A DNA stretch of 64,000 nt from Verrucomicrobiota bacterium (GTDB taxonomy: Bacteria; Verrucomicrobiota; Verrucomicrobiia; Limisphaerales; UBA1319). The notes under the pieces were generated by a model, which saw only the letters and a program-made list of their open reading frames with translations, was not told where the DNA came from and did no database searches. Shown one piece after another: positions 7,157 through 14,431 of this stretch. Made by a program: the position numbers and the translations under genes. Position 1 is the stretch's first letter; every line of letters begins with the position of its first letter. Where the stretch lies: contig JAKLHY010000003.1 in NCBI GenBank assembly GCA_022709905.1, positions 62,001 to 126,000 on the forward strand, in the 5' to 3' direction.

Positions 7157-8155
7157 ATGAGAGGATCTAATGTTTTATCCGTCGGCTTATTGTCTTTCCT
7201 GGTTTCTGGCGCCTTGGCTGGCAGCGAACTACGCCTCCAGATGACGCCCAAGCTGACCTTAACGGGTTCATCCGGATATTACCAAATTCAGCGGACCGAA
7301 GTTATGGGAGGCCGCACGAACTGGACTGCCATTACGAATGTGTATGTATCCAGCGCGCCCCTGATTTTCTATGACGATGCGGCCATTGGCACCGGGCAGC
7401 AGTTCTACCGCGCGGTTGAGTTGACGCCCGACCAGATCAATCCGTATCCCCTGCGACTGGCTTGGATCTCACCCGGCACCTTCACCATGGGAAGCCCGCC
7501 CACCGAAGCGGGCCGTGTAAACGATGAAGACCCGCGAACCGTGGTCACTCTGACTAAGGGATTCTTCATGCAGAAATACGAGTTAACCCAAGTCGAATAC
7601 GAGGACGTTATGGGCACGAATCCTGCCGCGCATGTCGCGTTGTTTGCCCCGGTCGAGAACGTCAATTGGCATGAAGCTGTTGAATTCTGTGTCCGGTTGA
7701 ACGCGCGCGAAAAGGCTGCCGGGCGGTTGCCGGCGGGTCATGAATACCGTCTGCCGACCGAAGCGGAATGGGAGTATGCGTGTCGGGCGGGAACCACAAC
7801 CCGGTTTTCGTATGGCGATGATCCGAGCTATGCACAATTGCCCAATTACGCTTGGTTCCATGAAAACGCGGGTGGAACGACCCATAACGTAGGCGGCAAA
7901 CAGCCGAATCCCTGGGGGCTTTATGACATGCATGGGAACGTATTGGAATGGTGCTGGGATTGGTATGCCAATTCCCTTCCTGGAGGAACGGTAACTGATC
8001 CCACAGGACCGGCTGATGGGCGGTACCGCGTCTATCGTGGGGGCCACGTGTCCAATGAAGGCCGATACTGTCGCTCAGCCTGCCGCCCATTTAACACACC
8101 AGATATCCAGTCGGACTACGTAGGTTTTCGCCTCGTCTTGGCCCCAGGTCCTTGA
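7157..8155 (+). CDS. Secreted SUMF1/FGE-fold protein (formylglycine-generating-enzyme-like)
   Basis: A 332-aa protein with a signal peptide (about residues 1-21, ending SGALAG) and a short beta-rich N-terminal part to about residue 95. The SUMF1 fold follows: FTMGSPPTEAGR, YELTQVEYEDVMG, PVENVNWHEAVEFC, YRLPTEAEWEYACRAGT, NPWGLYDMHGNVLEWCWDWY, VYRGGHVSNEGRYCRSACR and VGFRLVLAP. True formylglycine-generating enzymes use a Cys pair for copper and oxygen chemistry. Here the RGGxW region has RGGHVSNE, and only a C-x3-C near the end remains, so this is more likely one of the many SUMF1-like binding or non-sulfatase proteins common in Verrucomicrobiota and Planctomycetes. No sulfatase gene is adjacent. 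Confidence 0.85.
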   Translation: MRGSNVLSVGLLSFLVSGALAGSELRLQMTPKLTLTGSSGYYQIQRTEVMGGRTNWTAITNVYVSSAPLIFYDDAAIGTGQQFYRAVELTPDQINPYPLRLAWISPGTFTMGSPPTEAGRVNDEDPRTVVTLTKGFFMQKYELTQVEYEDVMGTNPAAHVALFAPVENVNWHEAVEFCVRLNAREKAAGRLPAGHEYRLPTEAEWEYACRAGTTTRFSYGDDPSYAQLPNYAWFHENAGGTTHNVGGKQPNPWGLYDMHGNVLEWCWDWYANSLPGGTVTDPTGPADGRYRVYRGGHVSNEGRYCRSACRPFNTPDIQSDYVGFRLVLAPGP

Positions 8156-8163
8156 ACGCGGTC

Positions 8164-8195
8164 AACTGTCGCCGAAACAAGTGTCATTGGGAGAA
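8164..8195. repeat. Second copy of the 32-bp AACTGTCGCC repeat
   Basis: It matches 4527-4558 at all but one position: AACTGTCGCCGAAACAAG, then TGTCAT and GGGAGAA. It begins 8 bp after the stop of the SUMF1-like gene. With the first copy it brackets the recombinase, RAYT and toxin-antitoxin stretch. Confidence 0.65.
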
Positions 8196-8312
8196 GCACA
8201 TGGATAGAAAAGAGCTTCCTATTGGGTCTTTACAGACACTTTTCGGGCTTGTTTTTTGGCTGTAACAAACCTGACAGGTCGGTTGGATTTGGTCTTTTCA
8301 TCTGCCAACGCA

Positions 8313-9059
8313 TCACCGCGGCATCAGCGCGAACACACCCCAGCCTAGGTATTCACGGGTGTAAGCGGCGTAGCGCTCGGGTTCCGAGGTCAGTTTGGCT
8401 CGAACATCTTTTGCGAGCTCATCGTCGGGATTGGCCTCAAGCCATCGGCGCATGGTGAGCCATTTGGCCGCCTCGTATCGGTCCCAGCCGTCTTGGTCAG
8501 CCAGAACCATTTCAACGACGTCGTAGCCAAGGTGGCTGAAAGACGCGAGCAGTTCTGGAAGCAGGAGAAAGTCGGAGATTGAGTTGGCAAGACATCCCTT
8601 GGCCACCTCTTCCGTCGGCGGTAACTGCCGCCAGTAGGGCTCGCCGATGAGGATGATCCCTCCGGTGCGCAGGCTCCGCGCCAGAAGCTCGATCGTGCCG
8701 ACGACTCCCCCGGCGATCCAAGTGGCGCCGACACAGGCTGCCACATCGACCTTTTCGTCAGAGACATAGCCCGCGGCATCGCCATGGATGAACTTGACTT
8801 GATCGGCGACGCCAAGTTCTACAGCGCGGAGTGTCGCTTGCTCGGTGAACAACTGGCTCATGTCGATTCCGGTGCCGATGACGCCGTGATCGCGCGCCCA
8901 GGTGCACAGCATCTCCCCCGAACCGCTACCGAGATCGAGCACTCGAACCCCGGATTCCAGACGCAGCGCCGCGCCGAGAGTGGCGAGCTTTTCGGGTGTG
9001 ATCGGGTTGTGGATGCGGTGAGCACTTTCAGTGATGTTGAATATTCGTGGGATGTCCAT
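8313..9059 (-). CDS. Class I SAM-dependent methyltransferase
   Basis: A 248-aa Rossmann-fold methyltransferase. Motif I is RVLDLGSGSGEMLCTWA (about residues 39-55), followed by an acidic end of strand 2 (GTGIDMS), KFIHGDAAGY for motif II/III and a post-motif loop GGIILIGEPYWRQ. Residues 1-35 (ITESAHRIHNPITPEKL) form an N-terminal helix seen in small-molecule methyltransferases. The C-terminal region (YEAAKWLTMRRWLEANPDD) resembles proteins annotated as SAM-dependent methyltransferases of unknown substrate. AAGGAA lies upstream of the ATG at a somewhat long distance. The substrate cannot be told from the sequence. Confidence 0.85.
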   Translation of the reverse strand: MDIPRIFNITESAHRIHNPITPEKLATLGAALRLESGVRVLDLGSGSGEMLCTWARDHGVIGTGIDMSQLFTEQATLRAVELGVADQVKFIHGDAAGYVSDEKVDVAACVGATWIAGGVVGTIELLARSLRTGGIILIGEPYWRQLPPTEEVAKGCLANSISDFLLLPELLASFSHLGYDVVEMVLADQDGWDRYEAAKWLTMRRWLEANPDDELAKDVRAKLTSEPERYAAYTREYLGWGVFALMPR

Positions 9060-9102
9060 TGTGGAAAAGTTCCTTACAGGTGTGAATAGATTTGGTCAAG
9101 GC

Positions 9103-9240
9103 CTAACGAAAAGGTCGTGCACAGCCCTGGCAAGCGCACTCGCGACTGCAACCACAGTGTTGTGCTCTCGGATGCTCATCCTGCTGATCGGCGCGGTGGC
9201 TGTTGTCCGCACCGTCTGGTTGGCGTTTTTCAGGCTTCAT
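9103..9240 (-). CDS. Possible Cys/His-rich metal-binding microprotein
   Basis: A 45-aa frame beginning MKPEKRQPDGADNSHRAD. Its C-terminal third has the spacing C-G-C-x3-C-x-C-x2-C, preceded by His-rich residues (EHPRAQHCGC). This is the density expected of a metallothionein-like or thiol metal-binding peptide. A weak GGA lies upstream of the ATG. It is in the same direction as the methyltransferase, 43 bp ahead of it. No family is recognised and chance cannot be excluded. Confidence 0.3.
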   Translation of the reverse strand: MKPEKRQPDGADNSHRADQQDEHPRAQHCGCSRECACQGCARPFR

Positions 9241-9269
9241 TTTCCGATTGGGGTCGGGGTCGCTATCGG

Positions 9270-9350
9270 AGTCGGTATCGTTTCGGCTGGCTACCCGCCC
9301 CCATCCTCTTGTTAAAACCCATGTCAACCCTTTCGATTCCGATACCGACT
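9270..9350. repeat. 11-bp inverted repeat in low-complexity sequence
   Basis: AGTCGGTATCG (9270-9280) pairs with CGATACCGACT (9340-9350) across a 59-bp loop. It is embedded in a run of GATT/GGTC/TATC-like degenerate repeats between glpF and the methyltransferase. The loop is too long for a simple terminator. Confidence 0.35.
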
Positions 9351-9365
9351 CTTGCTCCCATCCTG

Positions 9366-10079
9366 TTATACTTTGCCGAATATCAAGAACATCACGGATG
9401 CCAGGGAGGCGCCGATGAGCGGTCCGAGGATGGGGACCCAGGCATAGGGCCAGTCGCAGTCCCGTTTTTTTGGAATCGGCAGGAACAAATGCGCAAGCCG
9501 GGGACCCAGGTCGCGCGCGGGATTGATGGCGTATCCAGTCGGACCGCCTAACGACAGGCCGATCCCCAAGACTACGATTGCCACCGGCAGGGCATTTAGC
9601 GAGCCCAGCCCGACCTCGGGTTCCGCCATATACAGAACCGCCAGGGCAAGGACATAGGTGCCGATCGCTTCCGTGATCACATTATGCCAGTAGCTCCGAA
9701 TATTTGGAGCTGTGCAAAACACCGCGAGCTTCAGATTGCCATCGTCGGTTGCATCGAAGTGCTTTTTGTAGGCCAGCCAGACCAGGACCGCTCCAAAGAT
9801 GGCTCCCAGCATCTGCGCGCAAACATACAAAGGCAGCAAAGCCAAGGAGAACTTCCTGGCTAACACGAGGGCGAGTGTAACCGCGGGATTCAGATGGGCG
9901 CCGCTCACCGGGGCGGCAATCAACACCCCCGTAAAGACTCCCACGGCCCATCCGCAGGTGATCACGATCCAGCCGCTGTTGTTGCCCTTGGTCTTGTTGA
10001 GAAGGACATTGGCGACCACGCCGCCTCCCAACACAATAATCATGGCGGTTCCGAAGAATTCAGCAAAAAAGGCGTTCAT
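9366..10079 (-). CDS. glpF: Glycerol facilitator (MIP-family aquaglyceroporin)
   Basis: A 237-aa polytopic membrane protein with the two half-membrane NPA boxes of the family: HLNPAVT (NPA at 64-66) and YAINPARDLGPR (NPA at 186-188). The Asp at 190 right after the second box is characteristic of glycerol-conducting rather than water-only channels. Six membrane segments are visible, beginning FFAEFFGTAMIIVLGGG. It follows glpK with a 60-bp gap on the same strand, so the pair imports glycerol and traps it as glycerol-3-phosphate. No glpD or glpR is seen nearby. Confidence 0.93.
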   Translation of the reverse strand: MNAFFAEFFGTAMIIVLGGGVVANVLLNKTKGNNSGWIVITCGWAVGVFTGVLIAAPVSGAHLNPAVTLALVLARKFSLALLPLYVCAQMLGAIFGAVLVWLAYKKHFDATDDGNLKLAVFCTAPNIRSYWHNVITEAIGTYVLALAVLYMAEPEVGLGSLNALPVAIVVLGIGLSLGGPTGYAINPARDLGPRLAHLFLPIPKKRDCDWPYAWVPILGPLIGASLASVMFLIFGKV

Positions 10080-10139
10080 GTTCTATAGGGATTAGTTACG
10101 AGATCAGTTGATTTAAAGGGCAATCCATTTATTTACAGC

Positions 10140-11642
10140 TCATTTTGAGTTCCCCGCCCAGCTTTTGGCTGCCTCGACGGCACGATGCCATCCCTGGATC
10201 AGAGAGTTAACCTCGCCGGGTTTGGCGCGCGGGGTAAAGGTTCGATCCAACTGCCACTGCTGTTTGATCTCGCGAATGTCGTTCCAATAACGAACCGCCA
10301 ATCCAGCGAGATAGGCGGCTCCAAGGGCCGTGGTCTCAGTGATCTTGGGGCGCACCACTTTGGTCCGCAGCAAATCAGACTGAACCTGCATCAGAAGGTT
10401 GTTGACCGTGGCTCCTCCGTCCACCCGCAGTTCCCGAACCTTGATTCCCGAATCATTTTGCATGGCATGTAGCACTTCCAAGGTCTGGAATGCAATGCTC
10501 TCGAGGGCGGCGCGGGCAATATGCGCCGAGGTTGTCCCCCGGGTGATGCCGACCAAAGTTCCTCGCGCATGCGGGTTCCAGTGCGGGGCGCCCAGTCCGG
10601 CGAAAGCGGGAACGAAGTAGACTCCATCGCTGGTTTTTACCTGGGCCGCCAGGGATTCAACATCCGCCGAGTTTGCAATGATCCCCAGTCCATCCCGCAG
10701 CCATTGAACCACCGCGCCCCCGATGAAAATGCTGCCTTCAAGGGCATAGCGCGTTTGCCGGCCAATTCTCCAGGCCACCGTGGTGAGCAGCCGGCTTTTT
10801 GACGCGATCGGTTTGTCGCCGATGTCCATCATCATGAAACAACCGGTCCCATACGTGTTCTTGACCATTCCGGGTTCGAGGCACATCTGTCCGAACAGAG
10901 CCGCCTGTTGATCGCCGGCGATGCCGGCAATCGGGATAGGTGTGGCGAACTGCCCGGTCGTCTCTCCGTAGACCTCGCTGGACGAACGAACCTCCGGCAG
11001 CATGCTGCGCGGAATCCCAAAAATACCCAGCAGTTCATCATCCCATTCCAAGGAATGGATATTGAACAACATGGTCCTGGAAGCGTTTGAAACATCGGTG
11101 ATATGCAGTTGCCCCCGGGTGAGATTCCAGATCAGCCAAGAATCAACCGTGCCGAATGCCAGCTGGCCTTTTTCGGCCAGTTTCCTGGCTCCTTTGACAT
11201 GATCCAGAATCCAACAGATTTTGGTCGCCGAAAAGTAGGCGTCGATGATTAACCCGGTCTTTTGAAGGATTTTCCGGCTTGTTCCTTGCTTCTTCAATTG
11301 GTCACAGTAATCCGCAGTCCGCCTGTCCTGCCACACGATGGCGTTGCAGATGGGTTTGCCGGTTTGCCGGTTCCAGACCATCGTGGTTTCGCGCTGATTC
11401 GTAATGCCCAGGGCGGCGATATGGGCACTTTCCAGACCGGCTTTCGTGATGGCCTCCAGCGCAACACCGGCCTGAGTTGACCAGATCTCCTCTGGATCGT
11501 GTTCGACCCAGCCGGGTTTGGGATAATACTGTGTGAATTCCTTTTGAGCGGTGGCCACAGAAAGGCCATTCCGGTCGAAGACAATGGCCCGGGAGCTGGT
11601 GGTGCCCTGATCCAGCGCCAAGATGAATGTTTTCATTTCCAT
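10140..11642 (-). CDS. glpK: Glycerol kinase
   Basis: About 500 aa, the normal family length. FGGY-kinase landmarks are [16 protein letters not shown] at the N-terminus, [59 protein letters not shown] and [14 protein letters not shown]. It transfers phosphate from ATP to glycerol. The frame is open up to 11678, but [13 protein letters not shown] is the sensible start (11642, or 11636 for the second Met); the longer version adds non-conserved residues encoded inside an inverted repeat. It lies upstream of glpF in the same direction, and a large hairpin-forming repeat sits just upstream of its start. Confidence 0.95.
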   Translation of the reverse strand: MEMKTFILALDQGTTSSRAIVFDRNGLSVATAQKEFTQYYPKPGWVEHDPEEIWSTQAGVALEAITKAGLESAHIAALGITNQRETTMVWNRQTGKPICNAIVWQDRRTADYCDQLKKQGTSRKILQKTGLIIDAYFSATKICWILDHVKGARKLAEKGQLAFGTVDSWLIWNLTRGQLHITDVSNASRTMLFNIHSLEWDDELLGIFGIPRSMLPEVRSSSEVYGETTGQFATPIPIAGIAGDQQAALFGQMCLEPGMVKNTYGTGCFMMMDIGDKPIASKSRLLTTVAWRIGRQTRYALEGSIFIGGAVVQWLRDGLGIIANSADVESLAAQVKTSDGVYFVPAFAGLGAPHWNPHARGTLVGITRGTTSAHIARAALESIAFQTLEVLHAMQNDSGIKVRELRVDGGATVNNLLMQVQSDLLRTKVVRPKITETTALGAAYLAGLAVRYWNDIREIKQQWQLDRTFTPRAKPGEVNSLIQGWHRAVEAAKSWAGNSK

Positions 11643-11658
11643 AATTTGTCTGGGTTTT

Positions 11659-11750
11659 CTAACGAAGCTGCGCCTCAAACCGACCCGTCACGTGAAGTTC
11701 TTGCATAAGGCCTCGACTCCAATGGTTGATTTGAGGTGCAGCTTCGTTAG
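11659..11750. repeat. 92-bp inverted-repeat unit upstream of glpK
   Basis: CTAACGAAGCTGCGCCTCAA (11659-11678) and TTGAGGTGCAGCTTCGTTAG (11731-11750) are inverted repeats matching in 19 of 20 bases, with a 52-bp loop. Its near edge is 16 bp from the glpK start, so it would be transcribed as a long hairpin in the leader or would overlap the promoter. It could be a small palindromic mobile repeat or a regulatory hairpin. Confidence 0.6.
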
Positions 11751-11837
11751 ATAGGTTCCGCTGCGCGGAACGGGAATACCAAAACACCGCACTTCAATCC
11801 GGTGGGTAGAGAGGTTAAGTTTTCGGGCGATCAAACC

Positions 11838-12002
11838 ATGAAAACTCAACGAAAACCTCGGCCCACCGTCAAAGCGATCCTCGATGAACATGTCACGCTG
11901 AGCGTCGAATGTCTAGATCGCCTTTTCCTCAACCGCCATGAATGGGTCAAACACCCGCTCGAAAAGGAAGGGATTGCTTTTGAAGCCCTGGACAACCTTG
12001 AC
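11838..12002 (+). pseudogene. Internally deleted remnant of an unidentified gene
   Basis: The frame encodes MKTQRKPRPTVKAILDEHVT, then SVECLDRLFLN, then HPLEKEGIAFEALDNLD. The first 30 residues have the look of a conserved protein N-terminus (R-PTV-AILD-HVTL-VE-LDR-LN). The next part reads like a fragment from elsewhere in such a protein, after which the frame drifts into the following gene. I do not recognise a named function. A short or deleted gene remnant is the best reading. Confidence 0.35.
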
Positions 12003-12034
12003 TTAAGAGTTCAGGTGGTTACGATATTCAACAC

Positions 12035-13198
12035 ATGCGCCGCAGTGGTCTGCCACTCGTTGTTGCGATCGCTATCGTCTTATGGCCAGTATCGGCGCTG
12101 GCCGACGCTGGAACTCCGTTGGTCTTGGGCATGGCCTTTCACTTGATCCTCGGGAACGCCGTTCTTGGACTCCTGGAGGGGTGGTTGTTGGCGCGCGCCT
12201 TTGGACTTTGCGCGCGGAGATGTATTTGGTGGCTGATTGGCGCGAATTACCTATCAGCATGGTGTGGCATGATGCTAATGGGTTTCCTTTTCGCACGGTA
12301 TGCCACCGACATCTACTCGGGGCTTCGGACCACCTGGTGGCTGGTTGCCGGAACCTACGTGCTGACATTGATCCTCGAGTGGCCGTTTATTGCGGCATGC
12401 TTTCGTGGTACACGAGATTGGCTTCGAGCCAGTCTAAAGGGCTCATTTCTTGTCCAGTCCGCATCCTACGTTTTTCTGTTTGGCGGATACTGGCTTCTGA
12501 GCGGGACCTCCCTCTACACGTCAATGAACGTGGTTGCGCCTGAGCAGATCACTCCTCCGCCCGGAGTGGTCATGTTCTTCATCGCTCCTTCGGACGGAGA
12601 TGTTTATCGCGCGGAGCTCACCGGTTCTGCGGAAATGAAGATTGCAGAGCTGGATTCGACAAACCTTTGGAGAGACCACCTGGAGTTGAGAGTGTCTCTT
12701 GAAGACACGAACTATTGGGACCTTGCCGTGGTGGGGGATCTTGGTGAGGCCAAAGTCGTCTGGTCGCGCATCAGTTCCCAGCGGCAAGTCCCCCCAAAGC
12801 AGGCATGGAGCACCATTCAGTATAATAGTTGGGGGACAGCCTTCCAAGTGGGCGAGGCAACGAATAGCCCCTGGCAGTTGAGGTGGGCTCATTGGCCTGA
12901 TGTGGGGATGTGGGCGCGAAATGGATCACGCAAGTTCCGTGTCGCCTATGGCCTGCCATTCGGAGGGTGGACTCCGTATCGCGTCGTGCACCTCCCAAAG
13001 GATCAGGCGCTCTTGCAGCTTGATCGTCAGATTTGTCTTGTTGATATTCCAAGCAGAAAGATCGCATTGATCAAGAAAGGGTATGGAGTGCTTGCGTTGC
13101 ACATGGATCAGATCATCGAACCTGCCGGTCCAGCAAACGTGAGCAACCCGAATCGATCAAAGACAAATTCATTGTCATCGGCGGCTTACAGGCGATAA
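12035..13198 (+). CDS. Polytopic membrane protein of unknown function
   Basis: 387 aa. A signal-like N-terminus (LPLVVAIAIVLWPVSALADAG) is followed by about four hydrophobic segments up to residue 165, including LGMAFHLILGNAVLGLLEGW, WWLIGANYLSAW, TTWWLVAGTYVLTLILEWPF and ASYVFLFGGYWLL. The remaining 220 residues form a soluble domain with many aromatic residues (GVVMFFIAPSDGDVYRAEL, VDIPSRKIALI). I recognise no family. The soluble part could face the periplasm and bind a ligand, but this is a guess. It is transcribed away from glpK. Confidence 0.7.
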   Translation: MRRSGLPLVVAIAIVLWPVSALADAGTPLVLGMAFHLILGNAVLGLLEGWLLARAFGLCARRCIWWLIGANYLSAWCGMMLMGFLFARYATDIYSGLRTTWWLVAGTYVLTLILEWPFIAACFRGTRDWLRASLKGSFLVQSASYVFLFGGYWLLSGTSLYTSMNVVAPEQITPPPGVVMFFIAPSDGDVYRAELTGSAEMKIAELDSTNLWRDHLELRVSLEDTNYWDLAVVGDLGEAKVVWSRISSQRQVPPKQAWSTIQYNSWGTAFQVGEATNSPWQLRWAHWPDVGMWARNGSRKFRVAYGLPFGGWTPYRVVHLPKDQALLQLDRQICLVDIPSRKIALIKKGYGVLALHMDQIIEPAGPANVSNPNRSKTNSLSSAAYRR

Positions 13199-13345
13199 AG
13201 GGTCATCAAAAAAGCCGCGAACAGCCCATATTGAACCACTTTTGTGCGCATCCGATTCCTCCACAGCCAGTTGCCTTGGCGACAGTTTGCTCGCTGTTGT
13301 AGGAATTCTTGCCGGCCGGGGGAAAAAGTGCGTAGGCTGGATGAC

Positions 13346-14389
13346 ATGAATCCGGTATCGCGACGGCATTTTATTCAAACGACAATCGGGGCGGCAGGCG
13401 CCGGTCTTGTCCAGGCGAATTGGGCCAGCCCCATTGCCCGACCCAAGGTCAAGCCCATTCAAGGAAGCTGGATCAGCATCTGGTGGGATGATCGCCGGCA
13501 TGGGCATTGGAACGATTCCTGCCTGAAGTTCACGACGAAACAATGGAAGCTGACGATCAAGGAAATGGCCGATCTGGGCTTTGAATACCTGGTGCTGCTG
13601 GCCATTGCCAAGGGGGGATACGCCTTTTACGACACCCCTCGCCTCCCGAAGCTGAATCTGGCCTGTGAAGATCCCATCGAGGCCTTGCTTGCGGCCAGTG
13701 ATCGGTACGGCGTGAAGTTCTTCATCAGCAGCGATTGGTATGGCCCGTGGGACGAGAAATGCCTGACTGATCCGGAGCGAATCCGTCAACGCTTCGCCAT
13801 GATGGGCGAGATCGCTCAAAAATATGGGCATCACCGGAGTTTCTACGGGTGGTATTGGCCGAATGAAGCGCACTTGGGACCGTATTACTCGGACGCGTTC
13901 ATTCGCCATGTGAACGAGTGCAGCCGCGAAGGGCGGCGCCTTTTGCCGAAGACCAAGACGCTCACGGCTCCCTTTGGCACTTACCGAGCCGTCTATGACG
14001 ACACGTATGTGCGTCAATTGGAACAGATGGATGTGGACATTATCGCCTACCAGGATGAGGTTGGCTGCTTGCGGATGACGCCTGAGCAGAGTGCGGTCGC
14101 CTACGAGAAGCTCCGGCGGGCGCACGATCGGGTTCCCCAGCGGGCCCTGTGGGCCGACGTCGAGGTGTTTACTTGGGAAGGACCGCCCAACCAGCCGGGA
14201 AGCCCTTTGATCCCCGCCCCGTTTCAGCGCGTGCGAAAACAGTTGGAAGCGGTCTCACCCTTCGTCGACCGCGTGTTGATTTACCAATACCAAGGATTGA
14301 TGAACAAACCCGGCAGCAAGGCCTTCGCCGGACATCCGGACTCGACGCGGTTGTACCAGGAATACACTCGATGGCTCCGTAAGGTTTAG
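13346..14389 (+). CDS. Tat-exported DUF4434-like (TIM-barrel glycosidase-type) protein
   Basis: 347 aa from ATG 13346. A longer frame upstream reads through non-conserved sequence, whereas this start gives a clean Tat signal (SRRHFIQTTIGAAGAGLVQA). The mature part begins with GSWISIWWDD and continues with repeating strand-helix units: LGFEYLVLLAIAKGGYAFYDT, YGVKFFISSDWYG, HHRSFYGWYWPNEAHLG, VDIIAYQDEVGC, WADVEVFTWEG and VDRVLIYQYQG. This matches DUF4434-type proteins, which have a glycoside-hydrolase-like barrel. Acidic residues in WPNE and YQDE are candidate catalytic positions. The substrate is unknown; a role in polysaccharide turnover fits the phylum. Confidence 0.75.
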   Translation: MNPVSRRHFIQTTIGAAGAGLVQANWASPIARPKVKPIQGSWISIWWDDRRHGHWNDSCLKFTTKQWKLTIKEMADLGFEYLVLLAIAKGGYAFYDTPRLPKLNLACEDPIEALLAASDRYGVKFFISSDWYGPWDEKCLTDPERIRQRFAMMGEIAQKYGHHRSFYGWYWPNEAHLGPYYSDAFIRHVNECSREGRRLLPKTKTLTAPFGTYRAVYDDTYVRQLEQMDVDIIAYQDEVGCLRMTPEQSAVAYEKLRRAHDRVPQRALWADVEVFTWEGPPNQPGSPLIPAPFQRVRKQLEAVSPFVDRVLIYQYQGLMNKPGSKAFAGHPDSTRLYQEYTRWLRKV

Positions 14390-14431
14390 TGCATGGGTAA
14401 TTCTCCGAGAGCCCAGGACTGCGCATCGGGA

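Noticed and set aside
9270..9350. Inverted repeat as glpF terminator
   Set aside because: The 59-bp loop and lack of a T-run make a Rho-independent terminator unlikely; reported only as a repeat.
13175..14125. Minus-strand 316-aa frame
   Set aside because: It is opposite the Tat-signal DUF4434-like gene, which has clear protein character; the antisense frame has none.
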